From contig NZ_FQWQ01000001.1 of assembly GCF_900129725.1 (NCBI RefSeq), positions 3,224,001 through 3,288,000 on the forward strand: a stretch of DNA of 64,000 bases. The letters run 5' to 3'. Shown in pieces: positions 44,503-53,200 of this stretch. The position numbers and the translations under genes are program-made. The notes under the pieces are model-generated. The model had not been told where the DNA came from, did not search any database, and worked only from the letters and a program-made list of their open reading frames with translations. The stretch comes from Chryseolinea serpens (GTDB lineage: Bacteria; Bacteroidota; Bacteroidia; Cytophagales; Cyclobacteriaceae). Within the stretch, counting starts at the first letter, position 1, and each line of letters starts with the position of its first letter.

Positions 44503-44745
44503 ATGGAGAATCCTGTTACCAGTGGCCCCAGGGAAATAGAACTTGAGCCGGGAAAAACATATTCATGGTGCCGCTGCGGCCAATCGAAAACACAACCGCT
44601 CTGCGACGAAGTTTCGCATAAGACTACAGGATTTGAGCCTCGGAGATTTAGTGTGTCTACAAAGCGGAAGGTGTGGCTTTGTATGTGTAAGCAGACGAAG
44701 TCGGCGCCTTATTGTGATGGGACGCATAACACGCTTAGGAAATAG
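44503..44745 (+). CDS. Double CDGSH iron-sulfur domain protein
   Basis: 80 residues (MENPVTSGPREIELEPGKTY) with two CDGSH-type 2Fe-2S motifs. The first is diverged, CRCGQSKTQPLCDEVSH, and the second is canonical, CMCKQTKSAPYCDGTH. The Cys-x-Cys...Cys...His ligands are all present in both. Tandem CDGSH proteins of this size are widespread in bacteria and thought to act as redox or cluster-transfer proteins. It is divergent from the TROVE gene across a 350-bp gap, but I see no functional tie. Confidence 0.9.
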   Translation: MENPVTSGPREIELEPGKTYSWCRCGQSKTQPLCDEVSHKTTGFEPRRFSVSTKRKVWLCMCKQTKSAPYCDGTHNTLRK

Positions 44746-44954
44746 GAGAACACCCTGGCCGTTGAACTGAAAGGCCAGGGAGACTCGATTCTCTCCTTTC
44801 TGCCAGTTGAAATACAAGCCCAACTCAGGGGTTTTTATCGTTTTTCAAGGTTTTTTTTCGTATAGGCTCCCGTTTGAGCAAAATGTCATATAAAGAAATT
44901 CCCCTATTGATTATATTCGGATGTTAGCAGAAATTCTAAAACGCCCACGGACAG

Positions 44955-45455
44955 ATGGTTTCCTGTTACAGATGCGGAGCACCAAACGCAAATTATAGAC
45001 GGACAATCTACACCGGTTTTTCGACGGGTGGTTGGTGGGGCAAGCGTTCCTATGGCTCCCGGACATATTATGGCCTTCGTCCCGTTTGTCGAGACTGCGC
45101 AAAATCAATTGACAGATGGAACATAATCAAACTCATTTTTTGGGTTGTCGTGATTGTAAGTGCTATTTTCTATTTTTTAAATCGCCGCTCAAACTCATCC
45201 AAGGTAGACAGTTCATCTCAATATCATTACAGTGGAGAGACAGCAAGAATAACTTCAGCCACGGGGCTTCGGCTCCGAGACCAGCCCAGTTCAAGCGGCA
45301 CAGTTTTGCTAACAGTTCCTTATGACGAGACGGTAGGCATCATAGACAAAAACGGCAACATCGAGACAATTTCTGGGCGAGAAGCAAACTGGTATAAAGT
45401 TGACTACAAGGGCACTACGGGTTGGTTGTGGAGTGGTTATCTTGAAACAAAATGA
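44955..45455 (+). CDS. Membrane protein with N-terminal zinc ribbon and SH3 domain
   Basis: 166 residues. The N-terminus holds two CxxC pairs (SCYRCGAP and VCRDCAKS), probably a zinc ribbon. One transmembrane helix follows (IIKLIFWVVVIVSAIFYFL, about residues 57-75). The C-terminal ~70 residues are a bacterial SH3 domain (ITSATGLRLRDQPSSSGTVL; GREANWYKVDYKGTTGWLWS). SH3b domains usually bind peptidoglycan or peptides outside the membrane. The next reading frame overlaps its stop codon by an ATGA. It heads a cluster that also encodes two nuclease-like proteins. Confidence 0.8.
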   Translation: MVSCYRCGAPNANYRRTIYTGFSTGGWWGKRSYGSRTYYGLRPVCRDCAKSIDRWNIIKLIFWVVVIVSAIFYFLNRRSNSSKVDSSSQYHYSGETARITSATGLRLRDQPSSSGTVLLTVPYDETVGIIDKNGNIETISGREANWYKVDYKGTTGWLWSGYLETK

Positions 45456-45646
45456 TCACAATTTCAAATCGAATCGAGGCTTTAAGGGCCTGTCGAGCCA
45501 AAGCCGGACATACCATTGCAAACTTTTCACACCGTTTAACAATTGATAAAAAAAACGAGCAGCACCCTTTTGCGAATTTCAATTTGTCAATAAATGGATA
45601 TACCTTAGACTTCGGTGTATCAATACCAAATTTGCCATCGAACTGA
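45452..45646 (+). CDS. Small hypothetical reading frame overlapping the SH3 gene
   Basis: 64 codons starting at an ATGA overlap with the SH3-protein stop, a junction typical of coupled genes. The product (MITISNRIEALRACRAKAGH ... INGYTLDFGVSIPNLPSN) has no recognised domain. An A8 run (45548-45555) lies inside, and the HNH-nuclease frame becomes open just there. This stretch may therefore be the true N-terminus of the HNH protein, separated by a frameshift, or simply a small unknown gene. Confidence 0.35.
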   Translation: MITISNRIEALRACRAKAGHTIANFSHRLTIDKKNEQHPFANFNLSINGYTLDFGVSIPNLPSN

Positions 45647-46542
45647 GTCCGTTTATAGCAGACCTAGAATATCGCAGAAGAGATATTCACGCCAAATATG
45701 GCGGAAACTGGCAGGGAGGAATCTGCCCCTCCGCCTCTTACCCTTTCATCTTCATTTTTACAGGGAAGAGCGGTGATCAGCATGGCTATAAAGATATGTG
45801 GGAGAATGATAACGTTTTTTCATACACTGGCGAAGGGCAATCTGGTGATATGGAATTTACGAGAGGGAACCTCGCCCTTCGCGACCATCTTAAAGAAGGG
45901 AAACGTGTGTTTCTTTTTCAGCAGTCCAGAAGGGGCCACGTGCACTTTATCGCGGAAATGACATTTTTTGACTCTGATTACTATGAAACGCACGACAGCA
46001 TTGGAAATGTAAGGCGCGGGATAAAATTCTTCCTAAAAAGAAAGGACGCTGTTATCCCTTACGAATTGAATGAACTTACTTTGGCTACCGAGCCCTCCAT
46101 AGACTACTTAGCCCCCACAATAACTGAAAGATCAGGGCTAGTTCTTTCAAGAGTTGGTCAGGGCGCATATCGAAAAAGTATCATTAATCGATGGGAGAAT
46201 AAGTGCGCCGTAACATCCTTTAATGATGCGAGAATACTTATCGCATCACATATACACCCATGGAAACAAGCGAGTGATGACGAACGTCTCGATGTGAACA
46301 ACGGCATACTTCTGTCTCCCACTTACGACGCTTTGTTTGACAGACACTTAATAACTTTTGAAAAGTCGGGAAAGATTATCCTATCGGAGACAATTACCAA
46401 CAGCGATTTTCTAAAACTCGGTGTACACGGAAAGGAAAGAGTTGCAAAGTTAAATTCCGACAATCTGGTATATCTAGAGAGACATCAAGCCGTTTTCCAT
46501 TCTAACTCCGGATTTAAAGGCGCAAATCGCCCAGCTACTTGA
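45643..46542 (+). CDS. McrA-like HNH endonuclease with SRA-like N-terminal domain (start unresolved)
   Basis: The first in-frame ATG is at 45796, but conserved protein sequence extends upstream of it: EYRRRDIHAKYGGNWQGGI and SYPFIFIFTGKSGDQHGY, read in the same frame from about 45643. This is the N-terminal signature of ScoMcrA/SRA-like modules, which sense modified DNA. It continues with YTGEGQSGDMEFTRGN, then an HNH nuclease near the end (CAVTSFNDARILIASHIHPW; NNGILLSPTYDALFD). McrA-type enzymes cut methylated or phosphorothioated DNA. No normal start codon precedes the conserved part, so a non-ATG start (CTG at 45643) or a frameshift from the overlapping small frame is likely. Confidence 0.8.
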   Translation: MSPFIADLEYRRRDIHAKYGGNWQGGICPSASYPFIFIFTGKSGDQHGYKDMWENDNVFSYTGEGQSGDMEFTRGNLALRDHLKEGKRVFLFQQSRRGHVHFIAEMTFFDSDYYETHDSIGNVRRGIKFFLKRKDAVIPYELNELTLATEPSIDYLAPTITERSGLVLSRVGQGAYRKSIINRWENKCAVTSFNDARILIASHIHPWKQASDDERLDVNNGILLSPTYDALFDRHLITFEKSGKIILSETITNSDFLKLGVHGKERVAKLNSDNLVYLERHQAVFHSNSGFKGANRPAT

Positions 46543-46613
46543 GATTTCAAATGATTCAACCGACCAGCAATTTGCTATAGTCCAATTCCGTTCCAACCAT
46601 TAGTGAAATTCTT

Positions 46614-47576
46614 ATGGCTCAACTTTTAACCACTAAAGAAATTCTAGCAGCCCTCGATAATATCATTAAGAAGGCTGAAAAATACATATGTATCTTCACC
46701 TATAATATAAAAATTGATCAGAACTATTTGAGTCGTCTGAGAAATGCCTCAAAACGTAACGTAACCATCATTATAGTCTTCGGTGTAGACAACGGCGACC
46801 CTGATGTAGTTAAGGAGGTGTTAAATTTGCCGAACACAACTGTATATTTTAAGGAATACTTGCACGCAAAATTCTACTATAATGAAAAAGAGCTTCTTGT
46901 TGGAAGCATGAACCTTTCAGAAGCCTCGGCTAAGAATAATTTTGAACTCGGCGTCTTATTTAAAGACGAAGAATACCAATCTGTTATTAAGAAGGTGAAG
47001 GAAGAAGCAAATGAGATTATAAATGACTCCGTAAAATTTGAAGGGCCCAAAAGAGAACTGCCAATATTATCATCGGCACCGAGAAAAGGCGCTTGTGTTA
47101 GGTGTGCAAAAGCCATAGAATATAATCCGTCAAAACCGCTATGCCATCAATGCTATGGAGAATGGTCCGAATGGGAAAATGAATACTACCAGGAGGAGTT
47201 TTGTCACAGCTGCGGACAAAAGAGATTTGGAATTTCCTTTGCTTTTCCGCAATGCAAAAGTTGTTACAATAGGTTTTCCCAATCCTCGAGGAAAGCCAAC
47301 CAAGTTCACTTTTTACAACTAGGAAACCGGATCTCAAACCTTCACATTGACAACAGGATCAAGGAAATTATTGCAAATAAGCTTAGACTAAATTCGAACG
47401 AAATTTCGATCGACTTTGATTTGCAGAAGTATTTTATGAATGTAAGTCAAAAAAAATCAGTCATTGATGAAATCGAAAAACAGTTTGATATAAATCTGTC
47501 AAGCAACAGACCATCAATTAAGGATTATTGGGATTTATATTCAGCTGTCGCCAGGGCCATTGGTAGGGATGGTTGA
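46614..47576 (+). CDS. PLD-like nuclease with zinc ribbons and possible ACP-like C-terminal domain
   Basis: 320 residues. Residues about 1-140 are a single phospholipase-D/HKD nuclease unit with HAKFYYNEKELLVGSMNLS. Residues about 160-220 hold paired CxxC motifs (CVRCAK, CHQC, CHSCGQ, CKSC), consistent with two zinc ribbons. The last ~75 residues (NRIKEIIANKLRLNSNEISI; FDLQKYFMNVSQKKSVIDEI; EKQFDINL) follow the helix pattern of acyl-carrier proteins, with Ser at about the phosphopantetheine position but no DSL motif. PLD nucleases of this type occur in phage-defence islands. The HNH nuclease just upstream supports that reading. Confidence 0.8.
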   Translation: MAQLLTTKEILAALDNIIKKAEKYICIFTYNIKIDQNYLSRLRNASKRNVTIIIVFGVDNGDPDVVKEVLNLPNTTVYFKEYLHAKFYYNEKELLVGSMNLSEASAKNNFELGVLFKDEEYQSVIKKVKEEANEIINDSVKFEGPKRELPILSSAPRKGACVRCAKAIEYNPSKPLCHQCYGEWSEWENEYYQEEFCHSCGQKRFGISFAFPQCKSCYNRFSQSSRKANQVHFLQLGNRISNLHIDNRIKEIIANKLRLNSNEISIDFDLQKYFMNVSQKKSVIDEIEKQFDINLSSNRPSIKDYWDLYSAVARAIGRDG

Positions 47577-47680
47577 CTTGATGATCCAACATAATGATCT
47601 CATCTGTTGCCAGCCAGAATCCTATCAGCGTCCAAACTAAGCGCTAATGATTTTCCGATTCACTAAATAGAAAAAGTCGA

Positions 47681-48004
47681 TTATAACAAAGAAAAATTGA
47701 GAGACACCAGCACCACATTTGAGTATATTTTTTTCGCTTTTACGTCGATAAACGGCACATCGTCGTTATGATCTTTATCATTGTTAAGTATCTTCTCGAT
47801 GTCGCCAGGGACGAGTAAATCTCGATAGCTGATTTTCAAATTTTGATAGCCACCGATTAGTCGATCCTGCGGTTTGCGGTATAGAGGATCGCTGCAGCAG
47901 CTCATGCATCCCAAATCAACCCCAGCTTGCATTGAATTGTTGTCGAGCCTAACGGTTTTCTGGCCGCCCTTTGACCCTCCCGAAATTTGTAATTCAAAAA
48001 TCAA
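47681..48004 (-). CDS. Hypothetical protein
   Basis: 107 residues (MIFELQISGGSKGGQKTVRL; DIEKILNNDKDHNDDVPFID; VKAKKIYSNVVLVSLNFSLL) with two adjacent Cys (CMSCCS). No family is recognised and there is no signal peptide. It is opposite in direction to both neighbours. Its composition looks protein-like, but short length and isolation keep confidence modest. Confidence 0.4.
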   Translation of the reverse strand: MIFELQISGGSKGGQKTVRLDNNSMQAGVDLGCMSCCSDPLYRKPQDRLIGGYQNLKISYRDLLVPGDIEKILNNDKDHNDDVPFIDVKAKKIYSNVVLVSLNFSLL

Positions 48005-48027
48005 AACACTAAATTCATTTCCGTGGA

Positions 48028-48078
48028 GCCCATCACATCGCCCTTCTCATTGAAGGACAGTGATGGGCTTCTTGTTTT
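48028..48078 (+). terminator. Terminator-like hairpin before the amidase gene
   Basis: GCCCATCAC (48028-48036) / GTGATGGGC (48060-48068), a 9-bp stem with a 23-nt loop, followed by TTCTTGTTTT. No plus-strand gene ends nearby other than the PLD gene 450 bp upstream, so it may be a leader hairpin for the amidase or the end of an unseen transcript. Confidence 0.45.
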
Positions 48079-48119
48079 ATACCCGTTTTTGTGTTTAAAC
48101 TTTAAAACCCTCTACCCCC

Positions 48120-48722
48120 ATGACACAACAAGGAAAATTCATTCTGTTCACGCTAGACGAATTTGCGTCGTGGCTGGACAACCTGATCCTGCATAGAAAG
48201 ATCAGCCTCATTCAAAATCATCACACCTTTCTTCCCGACTACAAGGCCTTTAACAAACGAAAAACCGATAAGTACTTTTCGTGGCTGGTTTCCATGGAAG
48301 CCGCGCACAGGGAGCGGGGCTTTAGCGAGATCGCGCAAAACGTCACCACCTTTCCCGATGGCATGCTGGCGATCTGCAGAAATTTTGAAACGGTTCCGGC
48401 CGGCATTAAAGGTGCCAATGCGAATGGGATCTGCATGGAGCACCTGGGCAATTTTGACCTGGAAAAAGATGCGATGACCGAAGCGCACCAGCATACCATT
48501 GTTACCATCAACGGACTGCTGTGCAACAAATTCAAATTAGGCATCAACACCAATTCCATTGTATACCACCATTGGTACGATTTGAACACCGGCAAACTGG
48601 TTGCCGAGGGCACTGGCACGACGAAGACATGCCCGGGCACAAACTTCTTTGGCGGCAACACGAAACAAGCGTGCCAGCAGAATTTCCTACCGCTGGTTAA
48701 AGAAGCTTTGATTGCTGTATAA
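48120..48722 (+). CDS. N-acetylmuramoyl-L-alanine amidase (Amidase_2 / PGRP-like)
   Basis: 200 residues covering one amidase domain. FTLDEFASWLDNL and IQNHHTFLPDYKAF hold the first zinc-ligand His region. AQNVTTFPDGMLAICRNFET, GANANGICMEHLGNFD and TVITING-like strands follow. HHWYDLNTG and KTCPGTNFFGG supply the later His and Cys of the H-H-C zinc site. The family cleaves the lactyl-Ala bond of peptidoglycan. There is no signal peptide, and the compact size is like phage or effector amidases, so a phage-lysin or T6SS-effector-like origin is possible. The tachylectin-like gene follows on the same strand. Confidence 0.85.
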   Translation: MTQQGKFILFTLDEFASWLDNLILHRKISLIQNHHTFLPDYKAFNKRKTDKYFSWLVSMEAAHRERGFSEIAQNVTTFPDGMLAICRNFETVPAGIKGANANGICMEHLGNFDLEKDAMTEAHQHTIVTINGLLCNKFKLGINTNSIVYHHWYDLNTGKLVAEGTGTTKTCPGTNFFGGNTKQACQQNFLPLVKEALIAV

Positions 48723-48745
48723 ATGACCACTGCGTCGTTCATAAC

Positions 48746-48794
48746 GCCCATCCATTTGATCGGCTAGCAACGATCGAGGGTTGGGCATTTATTT
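48746..48794 (+). terminator. Compound hairpin after the amidase gene
   Basis: GCCCA (48746-48750) / TGGGC (48782-48786), with an inner GATCG/CGATC stem, then ATTTATTT. It lies 24 bp after the amidase stop and is compatible with a terminator, though the stem is interrupted. Confidence 0.45.
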
Positions 48795-48821
48795 CAAACC
48801 TCCCCACTAAACCAAATCCCT

Positions 48822-50207
48822 ATGTCAATCCCTCAGTATGCTGGTAAACTTGTATTGGCAGTGTTATTCATGTTTACAGAACATGCATTGCCGGCACAGA
48901 AGTTGAAATTAACCATTCCTGCGTCGGACTTTGAAGTGCAGGGCTCCAAAAGAGACGTGACGATGGAAAACGTTTCCAATGGCGTGCGGATAACGGCAGG
49001 AGCATTTAAGACCGTTAAGCTGGTCGCCGCGATTAAAAAACCTGACCCCGCTATGGCAAATGCTTTCGTGCAAGGTGTTGTCGTTCATTTTTATTCCAAG
49101 GTTCAGTATGCCTATCTCAAAGGGGTTGAGTTTTCCGGGCGGAGTATGTCTACTAACCTCTCCGGCGACTTTACGGTCGCGGAAAGAATAAATGGCAATG
49201 CATGGTATTGGGATGATCATTCGGTGCCCGTATATGATCGCTCGTTTATTTCGATAGAGCTTTCCTTCTCCGGTGGATTTGAATCCGTGCCTGATGCCCA
49301 ATTGCTCTTGAACAGCGTAGATATTTATTTTCCGCGCAAACTTCCGACAAGTGCTCTGCGCGAAGGAAATGTTGCATCGGTTGCCCCAAAAACGAGAGCG
49401 GATCAAATTAAGGTATCCAATAACCCGCCGATCGCTTTAGTCCCTGCAATCGATTCTAAGCCGCCGACCACATCGACCCGCGAAGCCATCTATGCCCTTA
49501 CCGACAACCATGAATTGAAATGGTATAAACATGACGGCAGAAATGATGGAAGCATTGCCTGGTCGGCAAAGTCGGGTGAGTCGGTGAGGAATGATTGGAA
49601 TTTCAAACAGGCGTTTTCAAATGGCGATGGCGTGATCTACGGGATCGACGATGCCGAAGATCTGTTTTGGTATCGGCACAGTGGCTTTGCCGATGGCGGC
49701 ACCGGTTGGGCGGCGAACTCGGGTACCAAGATTGGCAACGGCTGGGAATTCAAACACGTGTTTTCGGGGGGAGGCGGACTGATCTATGCCATCGATGCTG
49801 CGGGCGATCTTTGGTGGCATCGGCACGATGGCTATGCGGATGGCACGAACCGTTGGGCCGCAAATATGGGTCGTAAAATTGGCAATGGCTGGAATTTCAA
49901 GCAGGTGTTTTCGGGCGGCAATGGAATTATCTATGCCATCGACGATGCCGGCGATCTTTGGTGGTATCGTCACACCGGGTTTGCCGACGGAACCAACGCT
50001 TGGGATGAACGATCACATAGCAAGATCGGCAACGGCTGGAATTTTAAACAGGTGCTTCCCGGTGCCAATGGCACCCTCTACGCCGTGGACCAGGCCGGTG
50101 ATCTGTTTTGGTATCGCCACGACGGTTTAACCGATGGAAGCAATCGCTGGTCAGAAAAGTCGGGCAGTAAAATCGAGCATGGCTGGGTGTTCAAGGAGGT
50201 GTTTTGA
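48822..50207 (+). CDS. Tachylectin-like beta-propeller lectin
   Basis: 461 residues with a signal peptide (LVLAVLFMFTEHALPAQ). The N-terminal ~180 residues are a beta-rich domain (ASDFEVQGSKRDVTMENVSN; VQGVVVHFYSKVQYAYLK). From about residue 225, five near-identical 47-residue blades follow, each with a core like AIDDAGDLWWYRHTGFADGT and KIGNGWNFKQVFSGGNG. This is the tachylectin-2 propeller, which binds N-acetylglucosamine or N-acetylgalactosamine in known members. Five blades form a complete closed ring. The high DNA similarity between blades points to recent repeat homogenisation. The product is probably exported and glycan-binding. Confidence 0.9.
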   Translation: MSIPQYAGKLVLAVLFMFTEHALPAQKLKLTIPASDFEVQGSKRDVTMENVSNGVRITAGAFKTVKLVAAIKKPDPAMANAFVQGVVVHFYSKVQYAYLKGVEFSGRSMSTNLSGDFTVAERINGNAWYWDDHSVPVYDRSFISIELSFSGGFESVPDAQLLLNSVDIYFPRKLPTSALREGNVASVAPKTRADQIKVSNNPPIALVPAIDSKPPTTSTREAIYALTDNHELKWYKHDGRNDGSIAWSAKSGESVRNDWNFKQAFSNGDGVIYGIDDAEDLFWYRHSGFADGGTGWAANSGTKIGNGWEFKHVFSGGGGLIYAIDAAGDLWWHRHDGYADGTNRWAANMGRKIGNGWNFKQVFSGGNGIIYAIDDAGDLWWYRHTGFADGTNAWDERSHSKIGNGWNFKQVLPGANGTLYAVDQAGDLFWYRHDGLTDGSNRWSEKSGSKIEHGWVFKEVF

Positions 50208-50218
50208 AATGGACTTTT

Positions 50219-53200
50219 CTAGTTCACCATAAACTTCTTAATAACCTTCTTGCTTCCCGAAGTCATTTCAAGGACATACATGCCCGGTGCAATCTCAAGG
50301 TCTAACGCTATTTCAGAACGGATGGTGCTGTTGTCATACAGCTTGCGTCCCATACTATCGCTGATCGATATCGACACGCTTTCTGTAATCGAGGGAAGAC
50401 TCACTCTGAATTTTCCACGGTTCGGATTGGGATAAAGGGTTACGTCGTCCAAATTATGCTCAGCAGCCAAGACCGCGTCTACCGTTACGGCTATGCTATA
50501 CGTATTGCTTACATCAATTCCGTCCGATACTTGTACGGGTATTTCTAAAGTTCCACCAAATCCCTTTGCCGGCGAAATCATGTTCCCCTCAACCGTATAG
50601 TGATCACCTGTGAGAACGATCAGGGTATGATCCCCTGGAAATTCATTATCAGGATCAACTACGACAAGATCTTTTACATCAATTTCAACAGGCTCACCGT
50701 CTATCGACGCAAAGGTTTTCTTCGTTCCTTCAATAACCGGAGGATCATTCACTGGGGTTACTGTCAATTTAAGCTCATATACATTACTTAATGCCAGGCC
50801 GTCGGAGACCTGGATGGGAACGGTTAAGGTCCCATAAAAATCCTTGGCAGGAATAACCGTGCCGGGTTGTACGGTGTACGATTGGCCTTCCTTTATGATC
50901 ACCGAAAAATCGCCGGGAAAAGGACTGTCCGGATCTTCGACCTGCAGCATACTCAAAGGAATGGATATCGGTTGGTCCTCCTTGAAGTCGCCCCACGGTG
51001 ATGTTCCTTTTATGACCGGCGCATCATTTACGGCGATCACGTTCAGCGTATATTCAAAGGGCTCGCTGACGTCGACGTTGTCGCTGACCTGGAGTGCAAC
51101 CGACAATGTGCCATTAAAATTGTTCGCAGGACTTACTACATTTCCCGACACCGAATAATTCGCCCCGGGAAGCACCATTAATTTTAGTTGGCTGATGTCG
51201 TTATCCGCATCCTCCACAACGAGTTGGTCCATTGCCATCGTGAATGAAGCATCTTCGTTTATGGTACTCACTTGTTTTTGAGAGACGATCACCGGGGCAT
51301 CGTTCTTTTCTTTGATGGTGAGATTGAAAGCGCTTTCGGTGGTATACGTTCCGTCATTTACTTTTATCGTGATCAGGGAGCTGCCGATAGCTGTTGTGTT
51401 GGAAACTATTTTTATCACGATGGCGCCAACTTTCTTTTCGATCGAAATATTTCCGGAGGGAAGAAGCGATGTGTTGCCCGATTCGGCCGTAATGTTCAGC
51501 GAAGCAACGGGTGTATCGTCTGTGACTTTCATCTCGACTGAAAATTGGGTCATCACTTTCATTTCCTGATCTGCTATATGTTCCACCACCGGAGCATTCG
51601 ACAATACCGTCGCACTGAAGTTGACGTAGTTGGAATAGGCCGGTCCATCGTTATTAACGGCATACATCCTGTATCGATAGGTCTTGCCGGCGGCCAGGTT
51701 TTTGTCGAGATAGGAATTTACCGGGGCGTCTAAGGTGCCGATGAGCGTATACGAACCGTTGTCCACGCTTCTTTCCAGAAAATATTGCGACGCATTTAAG
51801 GATTCCACCCATGTTAACAATAAGTCGCTGGAGCCCGACTGGCTAACCTTTGGACTACCCGGATTCGTTGGGCATTCAACAACCCTGACATTGTCGAAGG
51901 CCACTACTTGCAATTGGCTGGAGGAAAGCAATCCGACTATACGCAGCTTTGAAATATTTGACTTATAAGCAAGCAATGAAACCTGTTGCCGGTCCCAAGC
52001 CGTCGATCCTGTTCCAAAGCCCCAAAGATAGTTCCAGGTTTTTTTCTCGTCGGCTGAGCCGTAGACTCTGATTCCACCATCCTGGTGAGGTCCTGACACG
52101 TAAAAAACGAGGCAGGGGTTTGTCATTCGCGACATATCGAAATAGGGACTTTCAACCGCCGCAATGTAGGCCGTCGATTCGTACCGCTCTTCCATGCGAA
52201 GGGAGTACTTACCGTCAATGCTACCGAAAACATTGCTGTACCGCGTCCAATTCGTAGGCTGGTTGAAGTAGATCTGGCTCTCCTCCTGATTGTCGAGCTG
52301 GTGCCATGCGCTGGTTGTCTTTTCAAAACTTTCAACATAGGGAAAAGTAGAAATGATAGCGTCGGGGGTACCGATGATCTCGCTGTAGTAGGATTGGCCG
52401 ACGCCGTTAAACGCTTTAACTCTGTAGTATTGATTTTCATCGAGGGAAATAGACTCATTAAAAACCGTTACCCCTGATGCCACCGTGCCGACCTGTACAA
52501 AATTCCCGGCGACTCCGCTGGATCGTTCAATGATAAAACCGGTTTCATTATCGGAATTATCTCTCCAGGTCAGCGAGATGCCCATAGACGTGGAAGCAAT
52601 CCGGAGCTGATCCGGTGCTTTCAACAAGGTGGGTTGAATCGTAAAGGACAAAGGAGTCACAAACACAGATCCGTTGAGCGCGTTGTCGATGGCTTGCACG
52701 CTCCAATAGTATGTACCTGGCGCAAGATTGCTAAAGGTGAAGGAATTCCGGTTGCCTGCATTACCGATGATGGGCACTTTGCGATAGCCTGATGCGAGAT
52801 CGCTTCTTGTGGAGACTCTGTCTAACGCTCCGGGCGTTGTTCCGAGAATGATCTCAAATGACTTTCCTGCATCGCCTTGCCAGGTTAACGTCGCCTCATT
52901 GCCGGCCACCTTCGATGCCAGCGATTGAACCGGGGTGGGTGGCGACATGGTTTCCGAATTGTTGATGAAAAATTGCAGCGATGAATTGTCTAGAAACTTG
53001 CAATAAAGCATCAAATCATTTTTTCCATCCTTGTTCAAATCCGTCACGGCCGACAATGAACTTTCATTGGTCCGCCACTCGCCAAAGGCATCGAATCGTT
53101 GCAGCGGACTGGTGAATGAATGGTTGTTGCGGTCGTAGAAGGAAACACGAACGGGGTTCTGACCCACTATCAAATCTTTCCAGCCATCTCCATTCATGTC

